The notes: generated by a model not told the origin, from the letters alone. Shown: positions 40,012 through 52,045, numbered from the stretch's first letter. The stretch is DNA of 64,000 nt from Xylocopa sonorina (GCF_050948175.1 NC_135200.1:13073001-13137000); one strand, 5' to 3'. Program-made: numbers and translations.

Positions 40012-43000
40012 CTTCGACGAGACGTCGATGGACAGCTGCCCGCTGTCGGCCATCACCGAGGCGAGGGGGACCGATCTGTCGAGGGATGCCGGAGAAGTGG
40101 AGGTGACGTCGCTGGAGGAGGCCAAGTCGGTGATAGCTGCTCTGAGAGCGAGGCAGAGGGCACAGGCGCATCAGATGCTCTCCTGGCGGAGGACGCTCAA
40201 GTTGCAGGTAAACTTTCTGATAGTTCCAGAGGTAAAGGTATCTATAATTAACGATCGATTGACTCTCACTTCGTCCACGGTCGTTGATTAAACCCATTAT
40301 CCGGTAAAACGGTTCCGGGACGAGGATAGACGTCTCGTGACGTACGACTATTCCGTAACGGAGCCTCGCGTGACTCTCGACGATCTACTCGCTTCGCGGC
40401 CGGTGAATTCGTTAGAAAAAAAGCCCACTCTCGAAATTCAGTAAAGTGCTGCACGCTTGGTAATCGCGAACGATTTCGCCGGTCCCGAAGCGTGGCGAAG
40501 ATCGTGGCTTCGGCGAAACGAAACGACGAGGAGAGGCGGCAAACGTAGAAACGGGAACCGGTGGATAGGGACTCGACACGCGAAACATAGAACGCGATAT
40601 GGAAATGGCTAGAAGAAATACATCCAGGATGGAATGGACTGCGTCTGAATCGGAGGGTAGCCAGATAGACACCCCCTTCTACAGACACGAAAGAACCAAA
40701 CAGAAAACCTGCGTCGAGCTATACTTTTCGTTCCTCAAACGATGCAGTTTTTACCACTTTTGCGCGAATAAAACTGTTGCTTGTAATTTCGCCTCCGTCG
40801 ATTGTTTCGCGAGTTCCTCGAGTTGTCTCCGTCTCGAGTGCGAAATTGCGAAATTATCGAACAGCGTCGATCGCCTGCTTCCGACGCTTTTCAACTCTGC
40901 TCCCACGCCGGATGCGCAATTGGAGACAGACGATACGGGAGGTGTAACGAGTGCGCGGCCTATTTAAGGAACGTCTGTCAACGAAAGGAAATTCAAATTC
41001 AATCGCATTCGTTCCCTCGTAACGAAGAGACGTCCGCGGCTCTTAGCTCGCGTCTGATAAATCGATCCGGCGGAACTGATGGAGCAAGATCGATCACGGA
41101 TGCAAATCAGAGCGAGTCGGGAGGCGGAATCGAGGGCAGACCGCGGCAAATCCGCGGCAATCGACGCGAGACGCGTTTCGTTCGGCGGCAGCGTCGACGT
41201 GAAAAACGCGCGTCGCTGAGGAACGGAGTAGCGGCCGCGTCGTTCGCTCTATGGATCGAGGAGGAGCCGCCTCTGTTGCTCTGGTTACCGACACTCTTTG
41301 TTTAATATTAATGCGACGAGAGTGGTGTGCTGCCTTAGGAACGTCTCCTACGGGCTCCTGTCCGTTGTCGAGGCTCCTTCGGATCGCGAGCGTGACGGAA
41401 AGAGTCGAACAGCCGTGGAAACGATCCGTGCTTGTTTGCTGTCGTTTAAACTTTAAATACTCGATAGATTGCTTTCGAATGCTGCTAGAAAAAGCATCTC
41501 GAGGCTGAAGTGGAACGGAAGAAAGCGGGAGTCGCTCGAGCCTAGTGAAAACCGTGAAGATTGAAACGTTAAATCGCAACTTATGAATCGTGACGCCACT
41601 GAGGCGACAGAACACGCGAGGGCCACGCGCGCGCAGGATCCGCCGTTCTGATTAACCGTAGACGAAGCGTTTAATTACGACGTAATCGTCGGCTGTTAGA
41701 CGCGCAGCGACCCTTCACCGTGTTCGCGCACTCGAACGCATCGGCCGCCAAGCTTTTTGTTTGCTCGCGCTCCTTCACGCTTTCGTGAATTTCTCAAATC
41801 GTCGATCGTGATCTCGGACGCGTATCGAGCTACGGTCTACGAAAAGTGGAGAGCTGTGCAAATTTGAAAAGAACGCTACTTCCAGCCGAGACGGGAACTT
41901 AGGGATTTGTACCTTTTATCGGATACGTCGGAGGGAAGAATCAGCGATCTGTCCGTCGAGAGACTTGGCCGGTACGTTGCCTGATCGAAGCTGAAAGCTC
42001 TTCTTTTGTGAGCCTGAAACGTACCAATAGATGCAAAAACTGGTACTCGCGTAGGTTCGACTTTTCATTTGGCTACTGTTTTCTTGGAACAGTGCCGAGA
42101 GTCTTTCTTTCGGAAGGAAAACGGAAATCACGAGCGGGAAAAGATCGAATCGTACGAAACGAACGCGACGCAACCGAAAGTTTCATCGAATATTAAAATC
42201 GACGCAGAGATTTTTGAGAAATCCAGACCAACGGTTGAGGATCGCGTCCCTCGGGAAGTTGGCGATGGAATGCACGGGGGGCGGCTCGAAGCGATCGATA
42301 TTCCAAAAGCTGGTTCAATGACATTCCGAAAGCGTTGACGGCGTTAAATTTTCCTCGAGTCCTTTGAGAATTAATAGGACACCCGGGACCTTGTAATCCA
42401 AGATGGTTGTCCGCTGCTGCGTACGATAGTCGTCGAAAATTTCTTTGAAGTCCATCGCGTGACGCGAACAGCAAACTTCCGCCCTCGAGTTGTCGTCTAA
42501 CAAAAACGAGGATACCTCCGAAGCATCGCGCTAACGAGTTTTTTCAACATCCAGTCGCCACGAATTTCCCCTCTTCGAAGTCTGCTCTTCGTTTGCGCGG
42601 CCAATTTTACTAATAAATAATTGTTTGTACGTGAAACAGAGCCACTGTTTAACGATATCGATCTAAGCGAGGACGCTTGTACCGGGTTCGTATGCGTTTG
42701 ATGGAAACGAAAGAGGAACAGATCCAATAAAGGGCTCGATCGCCATGGAAACGACCGTAATGCGATCTGGACGGACCCTCGATGCATCCTAATTAATTTC
42801 AAATTATGAGCCGAATCGAAGGTGCATTACAGATATAACGAGAGCACCTGCATCGGTTCCTCTCCGTCTACGTAATCTTCGGACTAATTGCCAGAGGCAT
42901 CGACTGATCTACACGCCAGCAATTTATCTCGTTTCTCCGAAATGAAAGGATCTTTAGTAAAATGATATCTACTCGGTGGTTATCGGTAATGAATTAACGC

Positions 43001-44252
43001 GATTAATCGTTGTTCGATGACTAAGAAAAGTGGTAGGGCCGCGAGGGTCCACCGATCGATATAAATTGCTGATTAATTCATCGGCGATAAAGCCAGGGAG
43101 AAGTACGGCGTCCGTACGTTCACCTCGTCGGGTACCGTGAACTCGACGCAGAGTCGGTAGGTAAACGGATGAATAATGTAATTATTTCAGGAGGACCTGG
43201 TAGCGCGGCTGACGAGGGAGAAGGCGGAACAGCTACGGACGCTGTCCTCGCAGCTGCTCCTCTTCGAATCGAGGCTCTGCCGGAAGCAGAAGGAGATCGA
43301 GGCTAGCCTGGCGCAACGGGAGTCCATTATACTCAGACAGCAGAGGGTGATTCGACAATTGCAGAGCAGATTGGCGGAAAGAAGCACCGGGACCAGGGAC
43401 TCGCCGCCTTGCGATGCCCTCGATAGATTGGACAGCCTCGGCGACAGCGACAGCGCCGTTGTCCTCGAGGAAGCGGCCGACGATTTAGCGCCACCGAGGT
43501 ACGCGTCGATATCGGTCTACTGCAAAATTAATACTTCTTATCGTCGAATCTTTTCGACTAAGCTAAATCGTACGAATTGGAATATCTCCAGTTTACCTCG
43601 TAGCAGAGCAATCGCGTTGAGAGTTGTCGATCCGTTTGCAGATTCCGCTCGAACATCACCGACGTGACGGTGATCCGATCAGTGTCGGACGCGGTCGAAC
43701 CATCGAGCAAGTATTCCTCGATGCGACGGTGCAACGGGTTCCTGAGGAGACCGGAGATCCTCGAGACTGTCTACTCGGTCGAGGAAGACGGCGACAGCGA
43801 GAACAACCAGGACCCGTCCGAGTCGACGGAGAACTCCGAGTGCGAGGAGAGACGGGCGAAGAACTTGGGGAACGGAAAGGGCAGACTTCAGGATTTGTAC
43901 GGCAGTTTCGAGCGACTCGCTCAGGAAGCGGACTCACCGCCCAGCGAGAGACCACGGGACGAAAGTCAACAGGCACAGGTGAGCGGTCATTTCGTTTCTT
44001 ATCCTTCCACGATGCGTTCCAGAAGCTCGTGACGGCATCGCAGAAGGTTCTAATCGAACCGTTGCTTCCCTTCAGGTCACGTACAACAGGGTAATGAGCA
44101 ATCATCGATCGGTCACGAAACCAAAAGACGTTAAGTACAAGAGGATAAACAAGGCGAAGTCGAAGAGCTTGGAGGAGCTACGGGGACGACTGAGAAATTG
44201 GGTCGAGAAAGGGAACAAAATCGCTATATCGTTGGATCAATCGTACGCCTGA
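40012..44252 (+). CDS. Coiled-coil protein, C-terminal exons (quick-to-court-like, tentative)
   Basis: Four coding exons join in frame: 40012-40207, 43191-43498, 43642-43978 and 44076-44252 (stop TGA), all with GT-AG borders. They give the last 338 residues; the start lies upstream and is not found. Exons one and two form a long heptad-rich coiled coil, from about LEEAKSVIAALRARQRAQ to RVIRQLQSRLAERS. A Ser/Asp/Glu-rich linker follows. Exon three begins around FRSNITDVTVIRSVS and is rich in acidic and Ser residues. The last exon is basic (KPKDVKYKRINKAKSKS) and ends SLDQSYA. From memory this resembles Drosophila quick-to-court, a coiled-coil protein linked to male courtship, but I could not verify it and leave the symbol empty. 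No enzyme motif or membrane segment is seen. Intron sizes are 2983, 143 and 97 bp. Confidence 0.72.
40208..43190 (+). other. Intron within the coiled-coil gene
   Basis: A 2.98 kb intron running from cag|gtaaac to atttcag|gag. It is CpG-rich like the upstream stretch. Open frames on both strands (for example 41094-41615 on the minus strand) show no family resemblance. Nothing else is supported here. Confidence 0.7.
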
Positions 44253-45034
44253 AACCGTACCTCTTGAAAGTAATCATAGGGATTCTCGAGACACGCCGGT
44301 CCTCGGTCCACTGTTACTTACTCGTAGCTACGCGATCGCGATCATCGGGGTCTATTATACGCCGTGGTCTATTCAATTGACATTCTCATCGCTCCATGTG
44401 ATATTTACCGTAGTGTCCCGGGGATCGATTCGATACTTTACGCAATCGCGCGCGAACAATTTTCAACTTGTGATATATATAATCGTTTTATTATGATACG
44501 ACCACGTTGTCTAGTTCTAATCACCGTCGCGATTCTGAAACGGTACAAGGAGCAACGGAGAGGGAGGGGAAGAAGGTACGGTAAGACGGGACCGAGACGC
44601 ATCGACGACGAAGTACTTCCTTTCCTCCCTGTTCTACCCTTCCGCGCGAGCCTAACTCGCGCCGCCATTTTTCTATGCCGTACAATCTGCACCCATTTAC
44701 GGTTAGCCCGTGTGTATTGTCGCAATCTTTTCTATCGTATTTTCACTTCCTCCGTGACGCCTGTTCGGCAAGTAGCCGCGTTCGCGATACACGGCAGAGC
44801 GTTCTATTTTTCGAATAGATCCCTTTCGTCAATTACGACCATCGTGCTACCGATCGATCGACGCGACGCTTAACCATTGAACGAGATCACCGGACCAGTT
44901 TCCTCGAACGGAAGACCACAGGTGCGATCGCATCGTCCGGCTGGCCTGAGCTCAATTTTTTAAACGCTCTATCGAAAATTGATCGAGACCCCCAACCCTT
45001 CACCTCCCCCCCGCGCAACCACTTTACAAAAGAC

Positions 45035-45064
45035 AAGAAGAAGAAGAAGAAGAAGAAGAAGAAG
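45035..45064. repeat. GAA trinucleotide microsatellite
   Basis: About ten uninterrupted GAA/AAG units, continuing as imperfect purine-rich sequence to about 45090, inside the 3'UTR of the coiled-coil gene. Confidence 0.9.
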
Positions 45065-45710
45065 CAGAAAAGGAAGAAGTAGAAGAAGAGTTCTCTCGAT
45101 GCATCAAATGCGAAACTTGTCTTTCCTAAGTCGTTCAACGAACATTGTACACTTTTATTCGATACCGACGAATGTGCCACTCTTCTTCTATCCGCTTTTC
45201 TATCGGCGTGAGATTTCATCCCGCGAACTCGCTCACCGATTCCATCGCCGGACGAATCGAGACAACGGTATATTTTTTAACAATACGACGGAAATTGTCA
45301 TCGAATAACGTTACCGTGGAAGATGTTCTTACGCGTTGAGCAACGTTGAAAACCGACGGTACTCGAAGTATCGATTAAAGTATTTTAACCCTCGACGATT
45401 GTACTCTATCGCCGCGTAGTTGTTTCGATTGGTCTAGCTTTCGAATTTCTCTAGATAATCTTCAAGATTGTAAAAACGTTAATCGACTCGAGATAATCAG
45501 TATCTATACACGCGAACGCGACGCATTCGCGACGGAACGTGATGCAGCGTGCGTTATTTTTCGAAATTTACGAATATCTCTCCGATGGCGATTAAAAATG
45601 TTCGTAAGATACGAGTTACTCTGTAGCATAATATTTTTCGATCGTTCTTTACGCCGCACCAACGACACGAACTCGATACTTTATTTATTTATCGACCGTA
45701 CATATACATA

Positions 45711-45718
45711 TGTACATA
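45711..45718 (+). promoter_or_regulatory. Pumilio-type motif TGTACATA in the 3'UTR
   Basis: An exact match to the PUF-protein consensus TGTANATA, within a run of TACATA/TATATA repeats in the 3'UTR of the coiled-coil gene. Such AT-rich sequence can give the motif by chance. Confidence 0.3.
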
Positions 45719-45933
45719 TATATACCTGTACGCCGGTCGTCTAATTTTTCTATAACTCGTTCTATCCAAGTGAGAACACAAATTCTTGCGGGTACCTGTT
45801 GTTAATTTTTAAAGTACATAGAGCGTTTTCTATTTCGCGTTCTGTTCGTGGGACGGATTTATATATTCCCAACGCGTTCACTCGAACAGAATAAGGGTAC
45901 AAGAGAACTTTCGACAATCCCTACTTTTGAAGG

Positions 45934-45987
45934 AAAGAGAGAAAGAGAGAGAGAGAGAGAATGTGAGAGAGAGTGAGAGTGAGAGAA
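45934..45987. repeat. GA-rich microsatellite, imperfect
   Basis: GA dinucleotides with interruptions (aaaga, gtgaga) over about 54 bp in the 3'UTR of the coiled-coil gene. Confidence 0.85.
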
Positions 45988-46578
45988 TACATATTCTATT
46001 AGAGAGGAATCTACAGACAGATGTTTTGTATAAATAAGACGAAATGAAATCCATATATAATATTTTAATTAACGTTAAGGCTCTTCGAATCCTGCAAGAT
46101 TATCATGTAGATAGTCGCGTTAACGAGAATAATGAATTGTAACGATAGAGAACCGAGTTTTATGTTCCTGCAGGCTGCATAACAGCCACCGAGAGATCTC
46201 GTGCATAATATATTTGCGCGCTTATAAATAACATATACTTATAAATAAATTACATATAAATATATAAATATATATATATATATGTGTGTATATGAAATAT
46301 TATATAAAGATATACTTTGCGAGTCTACTGCTAACGACGAAATGGGATTAAAGTAACCAGAGTAATGCGAGCGAGCCGACTTGTTAGTCATATCGGTTCG
46401 TAGACGTTCCGGTATACACAGTGAACGGACACTACAAATGGTACATAAAGAAAGTCGACTGTTATTTTAATTTATGTAAACGATATAACGTGTAAACCGT
46501 CGCTTTCTTAGAAAATTAGTAGACTGCTACCAATATCAATAATTATCGCATTATTATTTTAATTATTATTAAATCTCC

Positions 46579-46584
46579 AATAAA
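46579..46584 (+). terminator. Polyadenylation signal AATAAA, coiled-coil gene
   Basis: The last canonical hexamer before the HEN1 promoter, in the context ctccaataaattataag. Alternative hexamer-like sequences upstream near 46.2 kb could give shorter transcripts. Confidence 0.4.
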
Positions 46585-46824
46585 TTATAAGAGACCAACC
46601 AACGTGTAAATTATTTCACACCCTCCGCGAACGTTAATTATCCGATCCTTTGATATCTCGAACGATGCAGATATCGACTGCTAATAACGCAGAGATATAC
46701 GTGCAATTCTTTAGAATATAATTTTAAAGAATCTCTTAAATGTTTACTCGAACACTCTGCTATTGGAAACACTGCAACTCCCGATTCGACAGTTTCGATA
46801 TCCGCGCGCTTCTAATTCCATCGA

Positions 46825-46915
46825 CCAATCGGAAGCGAGTCTGAGGTCGTCTTCAAAACAAAACAATATGGCCGACATTGCGCACAACGGGAGGCGAACC
46901 GGGATGCGTTGGTAA
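46825..46915 (+). promoter_or_regulatory. HEN1 5' region: CCAAT box and a 15-codon upstream ORF
   Basis: A CCAAT box (46825-46829, gaccaatcgg) lies about 130 bp before the HEN1 start codon, in a short CpG-richer patch. An upstream ORF (ATG 46868, TAA 46913-46915; peptide MADIAHNGRRTGMRW) ends 43 bp before the HEN1 ATG. If the transcript begins 5' of 46868, this uORF would precede the main start and could damp translation. The transcription start itself is not known. Confidence 0.35.
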
Positions 46916-46958
46916 AATTTGATAGTGTTAAAAGTGGCGATTGATTTTCATTATTGAC

Positions 46959-49900
46959 ATGTTCATTGTACTGTTTCCCTTACTTTATCTCTTTGGCAAG
47001 TTTGTGTATAAAAATTACCAAGCTAACAAGCAAAAAGCCATAGACGATGATAGAACTGGTACGGAGAAACAACTCAACATTTCCGAGGCCGACTACAGGA
47101 TGAGAGATCCCGATGCTGTACAGGATCCTGGAGAGAAGTCTATCAGATTCTTTCCGCCTGCGTATGTGCAAAGATACGTTGCTGTGAGCGGTGTGCTTAA
47201 TAGCGCGAAATACCGTGGGAAATTACGCAAGGTAGTAACCATGCTTGCTTCTGTGACGCCTTAGTTGCCGCGCAGATTTTTTTTCCTTTGTTACCAGAAA
47301 CACGAACGAGTTTCGTCGTGTCGCTTCTAAACACTTTGCTTAACGGACAAGTAATAATAGGCATATTTTCCTCTTCACATCTGTAAATATGTGGAGATAT
47401 GACAGATTATATAAGACGATTATTTCGTATCGCACGTTTGATACTTGCAAATACGAATTCACTTGATTTTCCTCGTGGGTCAGTGTCACGAATAATGAAA
47501 TAATTGTGACACTCTGTTGTTTGTAGGTCGTTGATTTTGGATGCGCAGAACTTGACTTTTTGGTTTACTTAAAAAATACGGACGGTATAGAGGAAATATT
47601 ATGCGTGGATATCGATAGGACACTTTTAGAGGCTTACAAGAATAAGGCTTCTCCATTAGTTTACGAATATTTACACACAAGGGCTGCGCCCCTGGTAATT
47701 GAGATATGCGAGGGCAGCGTCGTTCATAATGACAAGAAACTAGAAAAGACGGATGCTGTAATTTGCATAGAATTGTGGGTTATTCTTTAAAGTAGACAAT
47801 TATGTTTTACTTTAGTTTTCATATAGTTAGAAAACTAAAGTACAAATGCTGTAGTATTATAGAAGGTTCAATACTTTTTTTGACACTTCAGGATCGAGCA
47901 TTTGTATCCAGACACATTAACAGATCTTCCTTACAATATTTTTGAATTCATTAAACCAAAGTTGGCAGTGATAACAACCCCAAATGCTGATTTCAACGTA
48001 CTTTTTCCAAACTTTTCCGGGTTTAGACATCACGACCATAAGTTTGAATGGACTAGACAGCAATTTCAAGATTGGTAAAAATACATATTTTCTTTAATTA
48101 AAAAGTTCAAACTCGATGTTATCATAGACAAAAAACAACATATATGTATGTTATACGTGTATATTCTGCATTAACAGGGCTGAAAACATTACATTAAGAT
48201 ATCCAGATTATACGGTAACATTCGATGGTATATGCAAAGGCCCAGAAGGAACAGAACATTTGGGATGTTGCACTCAAATGGCTATTTTCCATTACATAGG
48301 CGAGAAGGATATTTGTTGCAGCGGAGTCGAAGGTTTATTTAAAACTGTAATAAGATACGATTACCCGTTTCGTATAGACAATCGTTCGGATGAAGAAAAA
48401 ATACTCGACGACGCTACATATTACATTAGACATCTGTCATATCAAAGCAGCGACATGGAAGAGGAAGTACCATTGAAAAAAGTATTGCACATGTTGGGAT
48501 CATTTCATATTTCCGCAGAAGCACTGCAAACAATACTAGAGGATGCCAATTGGACAGTTGAGAATCGTGAATCCGGACCGGTTGTATTGATACCGCCACG
48601 ATCGACATTTTCTGATTATAGCACAATAGAAAACAGTGCGTGGAATGATTACTCTGCAACTGAAGATGAACGATGGGACGAAGATGAATGGAACGGAGAA
48701 CCTGGGCCACCTATTAATTCCAACAGATTCGCAGAGCAAGACTCTTCAGACATATGGGACAATCAAAATTGGGAACAAGAACCAAGTATAATTATTCCAC
48801 AAAATAATTCTATCCTTCAAGACAATACCTATCTTTTTGATGGAGCAAATATTTTATTGGATGATGTGTCTGAAACAACGAGGGATACTGAAATATTTGA
48901 AAGACACAATGAAGACAGTAGTACAGAAAATTTAGGTCCAATACCTAGTGTAAACGATCTCACTGATTCGTATCACGATAGCGCTCCATCGTATTCGAAC
49001 GAATCAGCAGAATTATCCGATTCTTCCTTTACTAGAAAATTTGATGATACGAAGGAAGATTCGTTTCTTAATGTAACATTGGGTACGTACGTCGATACTA
49101 TGTCAAACGTGACGCAAAAACTCGAGCGCACGTTAGAAATTCCACCGTACATGTCTATATCGCGTGCATCTACTTCGCCTGATCCATACCTTCTAAAAGC
49201 CGTTCAAATGGACCAGCATTTACTAAACGATAGTATGTGTAATCAAAGTATGAGTAGTCACTGGATGCTGAACAATTCATTTGAACAGGGAAATGCGTCG
49301 ATGACCGCTGCTGTAAATTTAAACCATAGCGAATATAAATCACCGTTAAAGAATCATCACGATTCGAATCGCTTGCGTACCATATATTTGAATACTTCGT
49401 ACAAGGAGATTGAAGATTCTTATATGAAATTTTTAAATAGTGACGCAAGTATAAGTTGTTTCAACCAAGATCGAGTTCAAGATGTTTATCAGGCTAGTGA
49501 AGTCTCGCAAAATGATTATCAGCTACAGGCTCATTTACAATCGAACAGTGGTTTATCAATCGCAAGTAACGCTTTGATAGAAAGTCTACCACAGTTTACA
49601 AGTTCCCCAAAGACCGAGGTCAAAGTAAACGCAACGGGTAAAAAGCGAAGATCTTTGGATTATAAGGAACAAGAAGGTAATAGTAACTCGTCGTACGCGA
49701 CAGAAGAATATCAGTTAATAAGTCCTGGTAACAATAATTCCTTAGAAAGTAGTAACGTAGCACTCTCGCAAAGCAATAACGATGTAACTGTATCTACTCT
49801 GTCAACTATTAATTTAAGTAAGCTGTATAATAAGCAGAATAATTCTATTTACGATGATAACTTAGAAATAAATGGTGGCAACGAGCTGCTAAACAAACCT

Positions 49901-51266
49901 AACGACGATACGTTTAAAGGTATCGCTACGTCGACAATAGCTCCTGTATTAAATAACGCTAAACAAACGATAAAAAAGGAATTGCCCGAAACGAGTTCTA
50001 CCAATAGCGGCAGAAGCGAAGAAGAAAGTGAAACGTTACTAGTAAACCTTACTACTGTTAACGGCACGGAATCTTCGAGTTCTTTTACTACAAAGAGATC
50101 AGCAAGGGAGGACGAGAAGCTTGCTGTACCAAATAATACGAATAATATACAATCAATAAATTGTGATACAAAGATCAATCGTGGAACAAATCAACGCTCC
50201 ACGATTAAACCAAAGTCGCGCGTTGAATTCGCCCACGACAACAATGACGGAAAGACTGAACCGGAATCAGAGCCACGTAACGCTCGTAATCCAGCGGACG
50301 TAAAATCTGTAAACAGTACCGAGATATCTTGTCAATATGCCAAAGGTGTTAGTAAGTTAGAAAGTACTCCTGTACCTAGTTCTCGTATCGAGGGTGTAAA
50401 GGATGTTCGCCCCGCGTCAGTATTAAATGGCGAGGCACGAGCCGAATGCGCCGCGGAGAATCGCGAGCCGAAATCTAAGAATGTTAATTCGAATGTCGTA
50501 GAAGCAGTAGAAAGCATCGAATTGAAACCTTCATCGCCGGAGACCGTAGAAACGCCCCCGAATAGCTGGTCTCCAGAAGTAATGGATTCCGGTTATCCGA
50601 ACTCCGCCTCCGCTCCAGATATGACACCGGAATGCGACCTATCGAGTATAGCGCAAGACGACTCGTCCGATTCCGAGTCGCCGAGTATAGCGGAAGCACC
50701 CAGGCTCGAACCGATCGACGCGGACGAAGTGGAGAACGGTGATCTCGCGAACAACAACAGAGATGGCGAGGGTAACAACATGATGGCTCTCGAGTTAAAC
50801 GATCTGGAGGATCTGCAGCCGTTGATCAACGTGCTCGAGGATGATCTTGAAAACGAGAACGATATTTACGGTTTGGAGAACGGTTTCCCTATATGGTTGC
50901 TGAGGATACTTAACATGGCCAATCCTATCAACGTTGAAATGCACCGTGAACAGAGATTTCGAAATCGAGCGGCAGGTAACTATTCGATCGCGATACCAGG
51001 TCTTGCATGCGACGATTTTGTGCACGATATTCTTTGTACGAGCAGGTGATGACGCGAGATACGTGAACATGGAGCGCGACGAAGGTTTCGACAGTAGTTC
51101 CGATGAGAATAGTGATTTAGAGAATAACGAGATGGAGGATAGCGTGAACGACGCCAGTGAGAACGCGTTGATGGATAACGTAGAGAATGATAACGCCGAA
51201 GACGACAATGAAAGTGCTTCGAACAGCGACAGTGGGAGCGAACAATGGGCTGCGCGTAACACGTGA
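46959..51266 (+). CDS. Hen1: Small RNA 2'-O-methyltransferase HEN1, with long disordered tail
   Basis: Transfers methyl from S-adenosylmethionine to the 2'-OH at the 3' end of piRNAs (and siRNAs in insects), protecting them from tailing and decay. Five exons join in frame: 46959-47231, 47527-47774, 47892-48074, 48178-50975 and 51046-51266, giving about 1240 residues. ATG 46959 is the first in-frame ATG of exon one. A hydrophobic N-terminus (MFIVLFPLLYLF) precedes the methyltransferase domain (about residues 60-300). SAM motif VVDFGCAE is at 92-99. The metal ligands E173, E176 and H177 (ELIEH) and H223 (HHDHKFEWTR) are all present. A conserved-looking helical segment extends to ~376. The remaining ~860 residues are low-complexity, Ser/Asn/Asp/Glu-rich, with W at 390, 401, 406, 428 and 433. 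Animal HEN1 is usually near 400 residues. The last 70-nt intron (50976-51045) is inferred because it joins an acidic tail in frame; unspliced, the protein stops at 51049. Confidence 0.93.
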
Positions 51267-52045
51267 TAACGTTCAAATAGTATCCCATGATTCGACATAT
51301 CGTCCTTCAATATGTTTGCAAAGCCTGAAGATAGAAATTCGAAGGTAACTATTCTTAAACAATATTCTTGCCATTTTTTCCTTTTTTTTTTTTTTATTTT
51401 GTACGCTATTCCTGAAATTCGCGAAATGTGATTTTTTTCTATTAATACTATACGCTTGAAAATACTGTGAAGCGTTAGAAAAAGAAACGAAAGACGGGCT
51501 ACCGTTGGTTTTTCTTTTCTTCTTACAAAGGATGGATTTTTTTTGTTATTCTTTTTTTATTTTTTATTTTCTCGTGGATCTTTTATGTGATCGCGCAAAA
51601 ACAAATTCGTGGTATACTCGTCTTTGCATCTTACGTGTTAAGGAATTAGTGTCCTTTAGTAAACATACGAATGTGTTTCAGTACCGATATATCTGTACGT
51701 GGATGTATACTATTTAATAAGGTTTGCTTGTTAACACTCGAAGCATTAAGACGACGAATTTAAAAAAAAAAAAGATATATATTTTCTTACGATTTTCAAG
51801 ACTTCCTCGCGCGTCGTGTCGTTTATTAAGTGCGTAAATAGGATTTGTGGAGCGCTGTTTTTACCTCAGTATTGGTTTACGAAAGTTTATCAACATGTTA
51901 CGTTTTCACCTGTGTGCGCTTATTTAATAAAAATGCTTCGTTAATTTATCACGTTTTCGGTTGTGCGTTGAAATCTATTTAAGACTGAGATCGCATATCG
52001 TTTTCGTTCCCATTTTTGGACAAATAAAAACATATCTTCCAAACA
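51267..52045 (+). other. HEN1 3'UTR
   Basis: An AT-rich non-coding stretch with long T runs after the stop at 51264-51266. It has canonical AATAAA at 51926-51931 and 52023-52028, so the transcript probably ends near 51.95 or 52.05 kb. No other gene is seen. Confidence 0.6.
52023..52028 (+). terminator. Polyadenylation signal AATAAA, HEN1 (distal)
   Basis: Context ggacaaataaaaacat. A proximal AATAAA lies at 51926-51931. The converging RabGAP1 signal is only ~125 bp further on. Confidence 0.5.

Larger units (their letters stand above)
44253..46600 (+). other. 3'UTR of the coiled-coil gene, including the composition change
   Basis: After the TGA at 44250-44252 there is no further splice-joined coding sequence. 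The sequence turns from CpG-rich to AT-rich near 45.3 kb. It carries GAA and GA microsatellites, a Pumilio-type TGTACATA at 45711-45718 and several AATAAA-like hexamers in the TATAAATA-rich part near 46.2 kb. The last good AATAAA is at 46579-46584, so the 3'UTR may reach about 46600 (2.3 kb) and leave only ~250 bp to the HEN1 5' end. The exact poly(A) site is not determinable by eye. Confidence 0.45.
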
